A DNA stretch of 64,000 nt from assembly GCA_004297945.1 (NCBI GenBank), contig SCRC01000063.1, positions 34,846 to 98,845 on the forward strand, in the 5' to 3' direction. This document shows positions 1 through 8,051 of the stretch, piece by piece. A program made the position numbers and the translations under genes. A model generated the notes under the pieces. It was given only the letters and a program-made list of their open reading frames with translations, was not told the DNA's origin and did no database searches. The stretch is from Candidimonas sp. Lineage in GTDB: Bacteria; Pseudomonadota; Gammaproteobacteria; Burkholderiales; Burkholderiaceae_B. The stretch's first letter is position 1. Each line of letters opens with the position of its first letter.

Positions 1-644
1 TAGCCGGTAAAGCGTTTCAACGTTGTTTTAACGTCGGGTTGGCGATCAACCACTATAAACGGGCCCGTGCCGTCCTCGTGCAAATTGGCATAGTTATTGG
101 CTCCTCCCTTGACGTTAGCGGCTTCGGTAGTATGGTTTTTTTCGGCCCAGGTTTTGCTCATCATGTAGAGAAACACCCAGTCGCGCGGCAAAATCGGGTT
201 GGGCTTGGGCGTGGTCACTTCGACGGTGTAGTCGTCGATTTTTTTCACATCGGTGGCCATTGCGCCGTAGCCCTTCATGTCCGAACCTGGCGTGAGGCTG
301 CGTTTCCAGGAGAAGATCACATCATCGGCAGTAAAGGGGCTGCCATCGTGGAATTTGACGCCGTGCCGCAAGTGGAAAACCCATTTGGTGGGTTCGGGAT
401 TTTCCCATTTCACCGCCAGCGCCGGAATCAGCCTCAGATCTTTGTCATAGGTGGTCAGGGGTTCGTAGAAAGCGTTCTGGAACCCAAGCGTAAAGGTTTC
501 GTTCAGCGACATAGGGTCGAGCGACTGGACATCGCCCTGATAGGCCCAGTGCAAAGTCTTGGCCTGAACCGCGTGGCTCAAGCCGATGCTCAGGACCAGT
601 GCCGCAGCCAGCGCGGTGTGTTGAATTAGTTTTGGGCAGTTCAT
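1..644 (-). CDS. ABC transporter periplasmic peptide-binding protein (SBP family 5), C-terminus beyond window
   Basis: Translating the minus strand from the ATG at 644 gives an open frame that runs off the left edge. Residues 1-28 form a signal peptide (hydrophobic core AALVLSIGLSHAVQA, likely cut after VQA). The mature protein starts KTLHWAYQGDVQSLDP and continues with LNETFT and FHLRHGVKFHDGSPFTADDV, which is the N-terminal signature of DppA/OppA-type oligopeptide-binding proteins (SBP_bac_5). A GGAGA motif lies 7 bp before the ATG. Family knowledge says it captures peptides, opines or similar ligands in the periplasm for an ABC importer; the permease and ATPase genes would lie to the left. 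The ligand cannot be told from this part. About 215 of the usual roughly 500-540 residues are visible. Confidence 0.9.
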   Translation of the reverse strand, partial: MNCPKLIQHTALAAALVLSIGLSHAVQAKTLHWAYQGDVQSLDPMSLNETFTLGFQNAFYEPLTTYDKDLRLIPALAVKWENPEPTKWVFHLRHGVKFHDGSPFTADDVIFSWKRSLTPGSDMKGYGAMATDVKKIDDYTVEVTTPKPNPILPRDWVFLYMMSKTWAEKNHTTEAANVKGGANNYANLHEDGTGPFIVVDRQPDVKTTLKRFTG

Positions 645-797
645 TCACGGTCTCCATCAATAATACGTTTTATGGTTTGATACAGCTTTCATGCGGCTGC
701 GATAAGATTTTTTGTCTTAGCGCGGATACACGATATTGGCGTCCCATCGATAGCGCAGACCCCCAATGCGTGGATTTTGTATTCAACAGATGCCCGA

Positions 798-1949
798 TCA
801 GACGGTTGGGGCCGTCATTTTTTCAATCAATTTTTCCAGAAAAATTTCGCAGGCTTCGACCTGGGTAACATCAATATATTCGTTGGGCTGGTGAGCCTGG
901 TCAATAGACCCCGGGCCGCAAAGAACCGTGGAATAGCCCCGTTGCTGGAACAGGCCGCCTTCGGCCCCATACGAAACGCAGTTGCGGCATTGCTGCCCCG
1001 ACAGGCGTGAAGCCAGGTCTTGCGCTGCGCCTGCGCGATTCTGCATGGGCGGCGCATCGGCGATGATTTCAGTATTGATGGCCGCTTCGGGCGCGATCGC
1101 CTTCATGGCCGGTAGCAGGCTGTCGGCATAGGCCTGCAAGCGCCCAAGATAGCGTCGCCAGTCGTCGCCTGGCAGCGCGCGTATGTCCCACATGAAGGTG
1201 CATTGCCGCGCAATGATGTTTAGCGCCGTTCCGCCATTGACGACACCCACGTGCAGTGTTGTGTAAGGCGGCACGAACGGGCATTCGGGGTCTGCGGACG
1301 CCTGATTTTCGGCCATCATGCCGTCGATGAAGGCGATAAGCTTGGCGGCGATCATTACAGCACTGACCCCACGCTGGATCTGGCTTGAGTGTGCTTCGTG
1401 CCCGAGAACGGTGACACGTACAGCGGCGATGCCTTTGTGCGCCACAATAGATTGCATGCTGGTGGGCTCGCCCACTATAACGGCGCTGGGTTTGGCCGCA
1501 TCAATGGATATCCGTTCGATCAGGGCGGGTGCGCCTACGCAGCCGACTTCTTCGTCGTAGCTGAGGGCAAAATGGATCGGGCGCTTCAAATGCCGCATAT
1601 CGGGCACCATCGCCAGCGCAATCGCCGAAAAGGCCTTCATGTCGCAAGTGCCGCGACCATACAGGCGGCCATCCTTTTGCACAAGCTGAAATGGGTCTGT
1701 ATCCCAGGCTTGGCCGTCGACCGGCACGACATCAGTGTGGCCCGAAAGCACGACGCCGCCTTCGACGTTGGGGCCAACGGTGGCAAACAGATTGGCCTTG
1801 TCGCCCTTGCTGTTGCTGATCAGATGGCTTTTCACTCCATGCTCGGCGAGAAAATCGCGCACATAATGGATCAAGGGAAGGTTCGAATTGCGCGAGACGG
1901 TGTCAAATCCGACCAACTGGGTGATCATTTCTAAAGATTGGGGTTTCAC
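798..1949 (-). CDS. argE: Acetylornithine deacetylase, ArgE/M20 family
   Basis: M20 zinc hydrolase of about 383 residues, expected to remove the acetyl group from N-acetylornithine in the cytoplasm. Metal-site motifs appear in family order: SGHTDVVPVDG (His, Asp), GRGTCDMKAF (Asp), YDEEVGCVGAP (Glu-Glu), VGEPTS (Glu), and a late SYGAEGGLF region. The frame opens with a GTG at 1961, but the GTG at 1949 has a GGAG 11 bp upstream and gives the usual N-terminus (KPQSLEMITQL), so I prefer it. It follows the peptide-binding-protein gene on the other side of a 150-bp gap and may act on an imported N-acyl substrate. Many ArgE-like genes outside arginine operons deacylate other compounds, so the substrate is less certain than the fold. 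Confidence 0.85.
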   Translation of the reverse strand: MKPQSLEMITQLVGFDTVSRNSNLPLIHYVRDFLAEHGVKSHLISNSKGDKANLFATVGPNVEGGVVLSGHTDVVPVDGQAWDTDPFQLVQKDGRLYGRGTCDMKAFSAIALAMVPDMRHLKRPIHFALSYDEEVGCVGAPALIERISIDAAKPSAVIVGEPTSMQSIVAHKGIAAVRVTVLGHEAHSSQIQRGVSAVMIAAKLIAFIDGMMAENQASADPECPFVPPYTTLHVGVVNGGTALNIIARQCTFMWDIRALPGDDWRRYLGRLQAYADSLLPAMKAIAPEAAINTEIIADAPPMQNRAGAAQDLASRLSGQQCRNCVSYGAEGGLFQQRGYSTVLCGPGSIDQAHQPNEYIDVTQVEACEIFLEKLIEKMTAPTV

Positions 1950-1961
1950 AGCAAAAAACAC

Positions 1962-2268
1962 TCCGGCGAGCGCGACGCATTCGGCGACTGTGTCCGGGCC
2001 GTCGGCTGCGCTGTGCTACATATTTTAGTAAAGCTGATCTTAGCCATTCTGTGCTTTAAACGTCAATGACTTTGCCTCGGGGTATGCCCCATGTTTTGTC
2101 CTGCTTTAAGGCTTTAGGCAGGAAGATGGCACTTTTCCCGTTAGGTTTTCAGCTATTTATAAGTCGCTGCCGTGTTCGCAGGCCTGAATAAGCAAGACGG
2201 TATCTGTAAATGCGCTGATGGCACCCAATGGGTGCCCCTAAAATTGTGTTACACGCAGATCCCCGTCG
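1962..2268. other. Intergenic region between argE start and hpaI stop
   Basis: About 300 bp with no convincing gene. It must hold the promoter of the argE-like gene. Near its right end it contains an imperfect GGCACCC/GGGTGCC hairpin (2217-2241), listed separately. I see nothing else I can name. Confidence 0.5.
2217..2241 (-). repeat. Degenerate REP-like hairpin downstream of hpaI
   Basis: Read on the minus strand: TTAG, GG, stem arm GCACCC, loop ATT, arm GGGTGC, then CATC. The stem and the CATC tail match the 27-nt GTAG...CTTGT...ATC repeats elsewhere in the window, but the foot is TTAG and the loop is ATT, so it is probably a decayed relative. It lies 28 bp after the hpaI stop. No T-run follows, so a role as intrinsic terminator is doubtful. 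Confidence 0.45.
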
Positions 2269-3081
2269 TTAATACGGCTCGCCAGATCTTGCAGGCGTAC
2301 TGCCTGCCACCTCTGCACCTTTGAATTCGTGGGTGAGTTTCTCGACGGCGCGCGCCAGTACGGAGGAGTCCACGCCTACGGCCACAAAAGTGGCGCCCAG
2401 ATCCAGGAAATGTCGGGCCTTTGCGATATCGCTGTGCAGGATGCCCGCTGCTTTGCCCGAGCGTGCGATGCGCGTGATGGCGTCATCGATCAGTTTGACT
2501 ACGTCGGGGTGCTCGGGGTTGCCCAGATGGCCCATATTGGCTGAGAGGTCGGCAGGCCCTATGAATACGCCGTCTACGCCGCCGCACGCCAGGATATCGT
2601 CGAGCGCGGCGACGCCTTGCGGCGTTTCGATCTGGATAAGCACGCATATTTCGTCGTTGGCGCGTTGCAGGTAATCGGTGATACGGTTCCAGCGCGAGGA
2701 GCGCGCCAATGAACTGCCGACCCCGCGCACGCCTTGAGGTGGATAGCGCACAGCGGCTACTGCGGCGGCCGCCTCGGCACCCGACTGCACCATGGGTATG
2801 AGCAGGGTCTGCGCACCAAGTTCCAGAAGCTGCTTGATTTGTACGGGGTCGTTCCATGAAGGCCGCACGACCGGCGCGACGGGGTAGGGGGCGATGGCCT
2901 GCAACTGCGGTAGCATGGTTTGCAGAGTGTTGGGCGCGTGCTCGCCGTCGATCAGCAGCCAGTCAAAACCCGCGCCGGCGCAGATTTCAGCGGTGATGGG
3001 ATGGGCCAGCGCCAGCCATAGCCCGATTTGCGGCTGTCCTTGGCGTAGCCTGCGCTTGAAAGTATTGGTCAGGATATCCAT
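2269..3081 (-). CDS. hpaI: 4-hydroxy-2-oxoheptane-1,7-dioate (HKHD) aldolase
   Basis: HpcH/HpaI class II aldolase of 270 residues. It performs the last homoprotocatechuate step, splitting 4-hydroxy-2-oxoheptanedioate into pyruvate and succinic semialdehyde with a divalent metal. Motifs visible: [17 protein letters not shown] near the start, [12 protein letters not shown] (base and metal region), VVRPSWNDP (substrate Arg), LIQIETPQG (metal Glu) and [12 protein letters not shown]. The ATG at 3081 restores the usual MDILTNTFK start; the open frame further upstream runs into the hydratase gene. It begins 4 bp after hpaH, as in an operon. A close alternative is a 2-keto-3-deoxy-L-rhamnonate-type aldolase, but the context makes HpaI clearly preferable. 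Confidence 0.95.
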   Translation of the reverse strand: MDILTNTFKRRLRQGQPQIGLWLALAHPITAEICAGAGFDWLLIDGEHAPNTLQTMLPQLQAIAPYPVAPVVRPSWNDPVQIKQLLELGAQTLLIPMVQSGAEAAAAVAAVRYPPQGVRGVGSSLARSSRWNRITDYLQRANDEICVLIQIETPQGVAALDDILACGGVDGVFIGPADLSANMGHLGNPEHPDVVKLIDDAITRIARSGKAAGILHSDIAKARHFLDLGATFVAVGVDSSVLARAVEKLTHEFKGAEVAGSTPARSGEPY

Positions 3082-3085
3082 GTTT

Positions 3086-3889
3086 TCAGACAAAGCAGCA
3101 GTTGACCGAGCCAAGCGGGCCGTAATCGACATTGAAGGTGTCGCCGGGACGGGCAAAGACGGGACGGGTGAACGATCCCGATAATATCACTTGGCCGGGT
3201 TCGAGCGCGATACCGTGGGGAGCCAGTTTGTTGGCCAGCCAGACCACGCCGTTGGCGGGGTGATTAAGTACGCCGGCGGCCACACCTGTTTCTTCGATGG
3301 CCGCATTGCGCGACAGGATGGCGCCGATCCAGCGCAAATCGAATTCGCCGATTCTGACCGGCCGCCCGCCCATGACGATGCCGGCGTTGGCGGCATTGTC
3401 GGAGATGGTGTCGAATACCTTGCGTGGCCGTTTGCTGTCGGGGTCGATGCTGTGTGAGCGCGCGTCGATGATTTCCAGGGCGGGCACGACGTAATCGACC
3501 GCATCGTAGACATTGAAGAGGGTGACTTCGGGGCCTTCCAGGCGTTTACCCAATATAAAAGCCAGTTCCACTTCAATGCGCGGCATGATGAAACGCTCTG
3601 CGGGAATGCGGCTGCCATCGTCGAAAAACATATCGTCCAGCAGTACGCCATAATCGGGTTCGTCGATCTGTGACGACTGCTGCATGGCGCGCGAGGTCAG
3701 GCCTATTTTGTGACCCTTCACTTGGCGGCCTTCGGCGACCTTCATGGCCATCCATTCGCGCTGAACGGCATAGGCGTCTTCGATAGTGATGTCGGGATAG
3801 TCCTGGGAGAACTGACGAGTTTGGGTACGGGTGCGCTCGGCTTCATGCAGCCGGGCAGCTAGAGCCTTGATGGTTTTCTTGTTGAGCAT
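3086..3889 (-). CDS. hpaH: 2-oxo-hept-3-ene-1,7-dioate (OHED) hydratase
   Basis: 267 residues, the usual length for HpaH/HpcG of the fumarylacetoacetase-like hydratase/decarboxylase fold. It adds water to 2-oxohept-3-enedioate to give the HpaI substrate. Visible features are the N-terminal helix ([20 protein letters not shown]), [21 protein letters not shown] (metal-binding Glu residues), ALEIIDARS, and the C-terminal [13 protein letters not shown]. It lies between hpaG2 and hpaI in the five-gene minus-strand operon, with 37 bp to hpaG2. The family also includes MhpD and TesE; the neighbours decide for HpaH. Confidence 0.95.
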   Translation of the reverse strand: MLNKKTIKALAARLHEAERTRTQTRQFSQDYPDITIEDAYAVQREWMAMKVAEGRQVKGHKIGLTSRAMQQSSQIDEPDYGVLLDDMFFDDGSRIPAERFIMPRIEVELAFILGKRLEGPEVTLFNVYDAVDYVVPALEIIDARSHSIDPDSKRPRKVFDTISDNAANAGIVMGGRPVRIGEFDLRWIGAILSRNAAIEETGVAAGVLNHPANGVVWLANKLAPHGIALEPGQVILSGSFTRPVFARPGDTFNVDYGPLGSVNCCFV

Positions 3890-3926
3890 GGCGTGTCTGT
3901 TTCAGTGTGGGTTGGTGGAGCCAGCG

Positions 3927-4676
3927 TCAGGCCGGGTCGGCGATCAGTGTATTGACCAGGCGTCCAATGCCTTCTATTTCGGTCACGACTTCGTCGCCAG
4001 GATTCACATTGACGATGCCGTCGGGTGTTCCAGTCAGGATTAGGTCTCCCGGCGACAGCGTCATGAAACGGCTGAAGTATTCAATTAACGCGGGTATATC
4101 AAATACCATATCGCGCGTGTTGCCGCGCTGGGTTTCGACGCCGTTGACCGTGGTGCGCAGATTCAGGTTCATGGGATCGGGCACGTCGTCGCGTTCGACC
4201 AGCCAGGGCCCCAAAGGAGTGCATGTGTCGCGGCTTTTAACGCGCAGATTGGGGCGATACCAGTTTTCCAGGTAATCGCGTAGCGCATAGTCGTTGGCCA
4301 CCGTATAGCCGGCTACATAATCATAGGCCTGTTCACGCAATACCTTGCGGGCTGTGCGACCGATCACGACCGCCAGCTCGCATTCGTAATGCATGAAGGC
4401 GATATCGGTCGGGCGCAACGTTTGTGCGCGATGGCCCACAAACGTATTGGCCGCTTTCAAAAATCCCAAAGGCTCTTCGGGCGCCTTGAACGCCAGTTCT
4501 CTAGCGTGATCGGCATAGTTGATGGCAAGCGTAAAGGTGGTGCGCGGCTCTATCGGCGGCAGCCAGCTGACTTCGTCCTGGGACACCGTGCGGCCGTCAG
4601 CCAACCGTAGTTGGCTACTGCCGGCATCGGTGGCCAGGTGACTACGCTCTTGATAGCGAACGCGGGCATGTTTCAT
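3927..4676 (-). CDS. hpaG2: Homoprotocatechuate pathway isomerase/decarboxylase subunit, HpaG C-terminal type
   Basis: 249 residues of FAH-family fold. In E. coli one bifunctional protein (HpaG/HpcE) decarboxylates 5-oxopent-3-ene-1,2,5-tricarboxylate and isomerises the product; here its two halves are separate genes, and this one resembles the C-terminal half. Key motifs: FTLAINYADHARE, GFLKAANTFVGH, FMHYECELAVVIGR (metal-binding E-x-E), VANDYALRDYLENW, and DLILTGTPDGIVNVNPGD near the end. The ATG at 4676 has GGAAAC upstream. It sits 23 bp after hpaG1. Which half carries which activity here is inferred from the family, not seen. Confidence 0.9.
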   Translation of the reverse strand: MKHARVRYQERSHLATDAGSSQLRLADGRTVSQDEVSWLPPIEPRTTFTLAINYADHARELAFKAPEEPLGFLKAANTFVGHRAQTLRPTDIAFMHYECELAVVIGRTARKVLREQAYDYVAGYTVANDYALRDYLENWYRPNLRVKSRDTCTPLGPWLVERDDVPDPMNLNLRTTVNGVETQRGNTRDMVFDIPALIEYFSRFMTLSPGDLILTGTPDGIVNVNPGDEVVTEIEGIGRLVNTLIADPA

Positions 4677-4699
4677 TGCATGTGTTTCCGTGCGAACCG

Positions 4700-5395
4700 T
4701 TAAAAAACTGGAGCTACAGTCAAGCGATTAACCAGGCTTCCCAGCGGCGCGATCCTGATTTCAAAGCGCTGGCCTGCGCGAGCCCGCGGCGCGTCGACTG
4801 GCACACCGATCAATAGGATGTCGCCGCAGTCCAGACTCATGAACTGGGTCACATCGGCAATCAGCTTGGCCACGGGACGGATCAGGTCACCGGTATGCGC
4901 TTGCTGTGCGAGCCGGCCGTCGATATACACCTCGATAGTTAGGTCATCGGGATCGACGATCTGGGCGCGTGGCGTCAGCTGCGCGCCGATGGGGCAGAAG
5001 CCGTCACGGCATTTCTGTTTCATGGGTGGGCGGAAATAGCTGGCGTGGGGCACAGACAAGTCGGCTACGATCCGGTAGCCGGCCACGTAATCGAGCGCAT
5101 TCGTTGCTTTGACGCGAGTGGCTTTCCGCTCGAATACTAAGCCTACACAGGCGCCGATTTCGACCTCGGCGACATCTGAAGGCAATACTATATCGCTATC
5201 ACTCTCGGCATAAGTATTGGCCGGTTTGATATACAGCACCGGCGCTTTTGGGGTTGCTTTGTAGGGAGTCTGTTGCGCTGCGTCGCCAAGCTGCTCCAGT
5301 GCCTGCCGGTAATTGAGCAGTGTGCCTACAACAGTGCGCGGCCGGGCTTCAGCGGGCCAGTCGATTAGACTTGCGTAATCCAGGGGGCGAGTCAC
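4700..5395 (-). CDS. hpaG1: Homoprotocatechuate pathway isomerase/decarboxylase subunit, HpaG N-terminal type
   Basis: 231 residues, FAH-like fold matching the N-terminal half of the bifunctional HpaG. Motifs: VGTLLNYRQALEQLG, PVLYIKPANTYAESDSDIVL, VAEVEIGACVGLVFE (acidic metal site), VADLSVPHASYFRPPMKQK, LDCGDILLIGVPVDAPRARAGQ. It starts with GTG at 5395, preceded by AAGGAAA at good spacing. It is second in the operon, 12 bp after hpaF. Together with hpaG2 it should give the decarboxylase and isomerase steps between the ring-cleavage product and OHED. Confidence 0.9.
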   Translation of the reverse strand: MTRPLDYASLIDWPAEARPRTVVGTLLNYRQALEQLGDAAQQTPYKATPKAPVLYIKPANTYAESDSDIVLPSDVAEVEIGACVGLVFERKATRVKATNALDYVAGYRIVADLSVPHASYFRPPMKQKCRDGFCPIGAQLTPRAQIVDPDDLTIEVYIDGRLAQQAHTGDLIRPVAKLIADVTQFMSLDCGDILLIGVPVDAPRARAGQRFEIRIAPLGSLVNRLTVAPVF

Positions 5396-5407
5396 GTTAG
5401 GATTTCC

Positions 5408-5809
5408 TTACTTGTATTCAGCCCGAGCTTTGAGATACGTACGGTAGTTGCTGTTTTTGTAGCTCAAGATCGGATCGGCTTCTTCGATTTGCATGGTAAT
5501 ACCCAGCGGGCGGCTCGCCATAATCGGCGCCAGAGCCCTTTGCAGCGCAGCGAAAATCCGTTCGCCAGCCTGTTTTTTTACGGTTTCTTCGCGACCATGT
5601 CCGATTTTAAGCGTGACATGCACGAACGCGTTATCCGGGTGCCCGTCTGCGATCAGGTAGTCATCGATACGGATTGCGCGGGTGCGTGCGCCGGCCAGGG
5701 GGAAAACGCTGCCGTCGTCGATGGCGACGTTCTGGATGGTTTTCATCAGCGATCCGACATTGAGCTCGGGCCGCAGATTGGCAGAATATTCGATCCAAAT
5801 ATGCGGCAT
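5408..5809 (-). CDS. hpaF: 5-carboxymethyl-2-hydroxymuconate isomerase (CHMI)
   Basis: 133 residues of the CHMI family (tautomerase fold), usual length about 126-130. It isomerises 5-carboxymethyl-2-hydroxymuconate before decarboxylation. The start MPHIWIEYSANL carries the N-terminal proline (after Met removal) that acts as base in this superfamily; FVHVTLKIGHGR and PLGITMQIEEADP are further family segments. It is first in the hpaF-G1-G2-H-I operon. A TTGACA promoter and an HpaR-type palindrome lie 22-62 bp upstream of its ATG. Confidence 0.93.
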   Translation of the reverse strand: MPHIWIEYSANLRPELNVGSLMKTIQNVAIDDGSVFPLAGARTRAIRIDDYLIADGHPDNAFVHVTLKIGHGREETVKKQAGERIFAALQRALAPIMASRPLGITMQIEEADPILSYKNSNYRTYLKARAEYK

Positions 5810-5830
5810 GTCCGGCCTCTTGGGAATGTA

Positions 5831-5844
5831 ATTAACATGTTAAT
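5831..5844. promoter_or_regulatory. Palindromic MarR/HpaR-type operator (hpaF side)
   Basis: ATTAACATGTTAAT is a perfect 14-bp palindrome just downstream of, and touching, the hpaF -10 box. Its core ATTAAC-NN-GTTAAT recurs exactly at the hpaE promoter (10184-10203). Two genes for MarR-family proteins are near, so this is most likely their binding site. Confidence 0.75.
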
Positions 5845-5871
5845 ATTATAGAGAATAGATTGGGGTGTCAA
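5845..5871 (-). promoter_or_regulatory. Promoter of the hpaFG1G2HI operon
   Basis: On the minus strand a perfect -35 box TTGACA (5866-5871) is followed, 17 bp later, by TAATAT (5843-5848), or after 15 bp by TATAAT (5845-5850). The palindromic operator at 5831-5844 touches the -10 box, so a bound repressor would block RNA polymerase. hpaF starts at 5809. Confidence 0.75.
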
Positions 5872-5935
5872 CGGATTTAGGCTGCGCGGTTTGTCGAATA
5901 CACTTGCGCTACACGGATCTGACTGGAGATGCCAA

Positions 5936-6436
5936 TTGAGCGATGAATACAGTGCCGACCGGGAAGAAACAGTTTTAAAAAGCTTGTTCAGTTTTCAAGT
6001 CAGACGATTCAATGTGTTGTATACGAGAGCTTCAACACTCATTTACAACTCTGATTTTGATCTCAAATTGAATGAATGGCGTGTATTGGCTGCGATTATG
6101 ACGTATGGAAACGCCGCTTTATCTCTGGGCCGGTTGGCGCAGGAAGCTGGACTGGATTATGGCTTGGCATCTAGGCTGGTTGGCTCCTTGGTTCAAAAGA
6201 AGCTTGTTATACGAAGGCCATGTGCCGATGACGCTCGCTCGCGAGTGCTGAAGGTGACTTCAAAGGGCAGGCGGCTTGCGTCGGAAGTGTTAGACGTAGC
6301 CTGTGCGCGAAACAAAAACCTTACACAAGACTTGTCGGACGAAGAAGTTCAAATGCTCAACAAGGTTATGAACTCGCTTATTCAAAGGGCCGAGATTATG
6401 TTGTTCGACGAGCTGGAAAAGCGGTGCAAGGACTAG
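5936..6436 (+). CDS. MarR-family transcriptional regulator next to hpaF
   Basis: A winged-helix MarR protein, about 166 residues from the TTG at 5936, which has GGAGA 6 bp upstream; an in-frame TTG at 5891 would add 15 residues but lacks such a site. The HTH segment is LSLGRLAQEAGLDYGLASRL, followed by the wing DDARSRVLKVTSKG. It is divergent from the hpa operon, and its upstream region shares the promoter/operator stretch. It is not the canonical HpaR (that is at 12.7-13.1 kb). It could act on the hpaF promoter or on the sulfatase/dioxygenase operon it faces; its ligand is unknown. Its 3' end is 17 bp from the convergent sulfatase gene. Confidence 0.85.
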   Translation: MSDEYSADREETVLKSLFSFQVRRFNVLYTRASTLIYNSDFDLKLNEWRVLAAIMTYGNAALSLGRLAQEAGLDYGLASRLVGSLVQKKLVIRRPCADDARSRVLKVTSKGRRLASEVLDVACARNKNLTQDLSDEEVQMLNKVMNSLIQRAEIMLFDELEKRCKD

Positions 6437-6453
6437 TGGGCTACCCCATCGAG

Positions 6454-8025
6454 TTACGCCACATTTTTAGCGTAGGGGCTGGTTTCCGATAGAGTGATGG
6501 TAGCCCTGATCATTTGTTCCATGAGCTCGCGAACAGTCTTGTCGCTGGCCTGGGCCCACAAGTTGTCGTATTCCCACGGATCGTTTTGATGATCGTAGAT
6601 TTCTGCCCATTCCACGCCATCATAGACGCTCAGACGATGCTGCGCGGTGATCAAAGTGCGCATGCGTACGCGATTTGCAAATCCTAATGCTATGCGCTGG
6701 CCTTCTTCCTCGACAAGGACCGATTCGCGAATCTTGTCCGCTTCATTTTTGATCAAAGGCAGCATGGAATAGCCTTGCATTCCGTTATAAGCGGGTATTC
6801 CGGCTCGTTCCAGAATGGTGGGGGCAATGTCTATAGTGCTTAGCAAGGAGTCGTTGCATGCTTGTGCGGAATGCAGAGGATCCGACCAGATGAACGGGCT
6901 GCGAATTACGCTGCGATAGTGCAAGGGCCCTTTCCAAAGCAGTTGGTGATCACCCATGAAATCTCCGTGATCGGTGGTGAAGATTATCACAGTATTCGAA
7001 CCCAGGCCCAGCGCTTTCAGTGTATCTAGAATGCGCCCGACCTGGAAGTCAATATGAGCGGTAGAGCCATGAGAAAGTGCGACCGCCTCGCGGGCTTCCT
7101 TTTCGCTCGCAGCAAAAACTCCGGGCGTTGACTTGATGGCATGGCCAGCATCGCGCTGCGCGCGCAGCCAAGCCAGATGTGGGGGTGGCCTACAGACTCT
7201 GTAAAAAGTTTCTGGCAGTTCGATCCCATCTGGGCGGTACATGTCCCAATAGTAACCAGGCGGAGTAAACGGATGGTGCGGATCAGGAAACGAGCAATAC
7301 AGGAAGAAGGGCTGTGTTTTGTTGACCTGTTCCTGAAGGTAGTGGATAGTTTTGTCTGCGATCCAGGCAGTCGGATGCAGTTCCTGCGGTATCCGGGTGC
7401 GCCAGGCCTGACGATACGTGCTCAATTTACACTCAGGCGTAGGTAGGGCGTGCTCAGGGCCGGATATCCCTGCTATGCCCGGATAATGAGTTTGCAGCCA
7501 ACGCCAGTAATGGCCGTGTAAACGGTCGCCGTGGCCGTTGGCCAGGGCGACGTCGGTGAAGCCGTAAAACGGCAAATCCATGCATGGTTGATCGGGAGAG
7601 TCCCAGAACGAGGGCGATTCCTGCTTGTAGTTGCCCTTGGCTTCCTGGTGCGCCTGCGCTGCTGCCCGATCTTCGGCGCGAACGGGCCACTGAGGCGGCT
7701 GATCGGTCATGTTTTGCAGGTGCGACTTGCCGGTTATTATGGTGCGGTAACCATGAACCCTGAGCGTCTCCACAAATGTGTTAGCGCCTAGTGATAAGGG
7801 AATGCCATTGTGGCGAACGCCGTGTCGCGAGGGCATGCGTCCGGTCATTAGGCTGGCGCGGTTGGGCATGCAGATCCCGCTGGCAACGTAAAGATTTTGA
7901 GAGCGCCACCCACTTTTGGCCAAACCGTCTATATTCGGAGTGAGCAGGATCGGGTTGTCATAGCAGCTCAAATGGGTGGCAGGCAACTGGTCGGCGATAA
8001 TGAACAGGAAATTCGGTTTGAACAT
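6454..8025 (-). CDS. Cys-type sulfatase
   Basis: 523 residues of the alkaline-phosphatase/sulfatase superfamily. The formylglycine motif is CMPNR (Cys52-Arg56), followed by ASLMTGRMPSRHGV; an IIADQLPATHLS metal site lies at the N-terminus, and TTDHGDFMGDHQLLWKG supplies the later Asp-His metal ligands. There is no clear signal peptide, so it is probably cytoplasmic. Family members hydrolyse aryl sulfates, choline sulfate or phosphonate/phosphate esters. It is last in an operon with a Bug binding protein and a TfdA/TauD-like dioxygenase, placed between the two hpa blocks. An aryl-sulfate substrate that feeds the hpa pathway is possible but is only inference. A formylglycine-generating enzyme would have to be encoded elsewhere. 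Confidence 0.88.
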   Translation of the reverse strand: MFKPNFLFIIADQLPATHLSCYDNPILLTPNIDGLAKSGWRSQNLYVASGICMPNRASLMTGRMPSRHGVRHNGIPLSLGANTFVETLRVHGYRTIITGKSHLQNMTDQPPQWPVRAEDRAAAQAHQEAKGNYKQESPSFWDSPDQPCMDLPFYGFTDVALANGHGDRLHGHYWRWLQTHYPGIAGISGPEHALPTPECKLSTYRQAWRTRIPQELHPTAWIADKTIHYLQEQVNKTQPFFLYCSFPDPHHPFTPPGYYWDMYRPDGIELPETFYRVCRPPPHLAWLRAQRDAGHAIKSTPGVFAASEKEAREAVALSHGSTAHIDFQVGRILDTLKALGLGSNTVIIFTTDHGDFMGDHQLLWKGPLHYRSVIRSPFIWSDPLHSAQACNDSLLSTIDIAPTILERAGIPAYNGMQGYSMLPLIKNEADKIRESVLVEEEGQRIALGFANRVRMRTLITAQHRLSVYDGVEWAEIYDHQNDPWEYDNLWAQASDKTVRELMEQMIRATITLSETSPYAKNVA

Positions 8026-8051
8026 GGTTGTAGCTGATCCGGCGCCATTGT

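Noticed and set aside
39..629. Plus-strand open frame at the left edge
   Set aside because: The minus strand carries a clear SBP family 5 protein with signal peptide across the same bases.
2217..2241. Intrinsic terminator after hpaI
   Set aside because: The hairpin has no T-run after it on the hpa strand, and its shape matches the REP-like family better.
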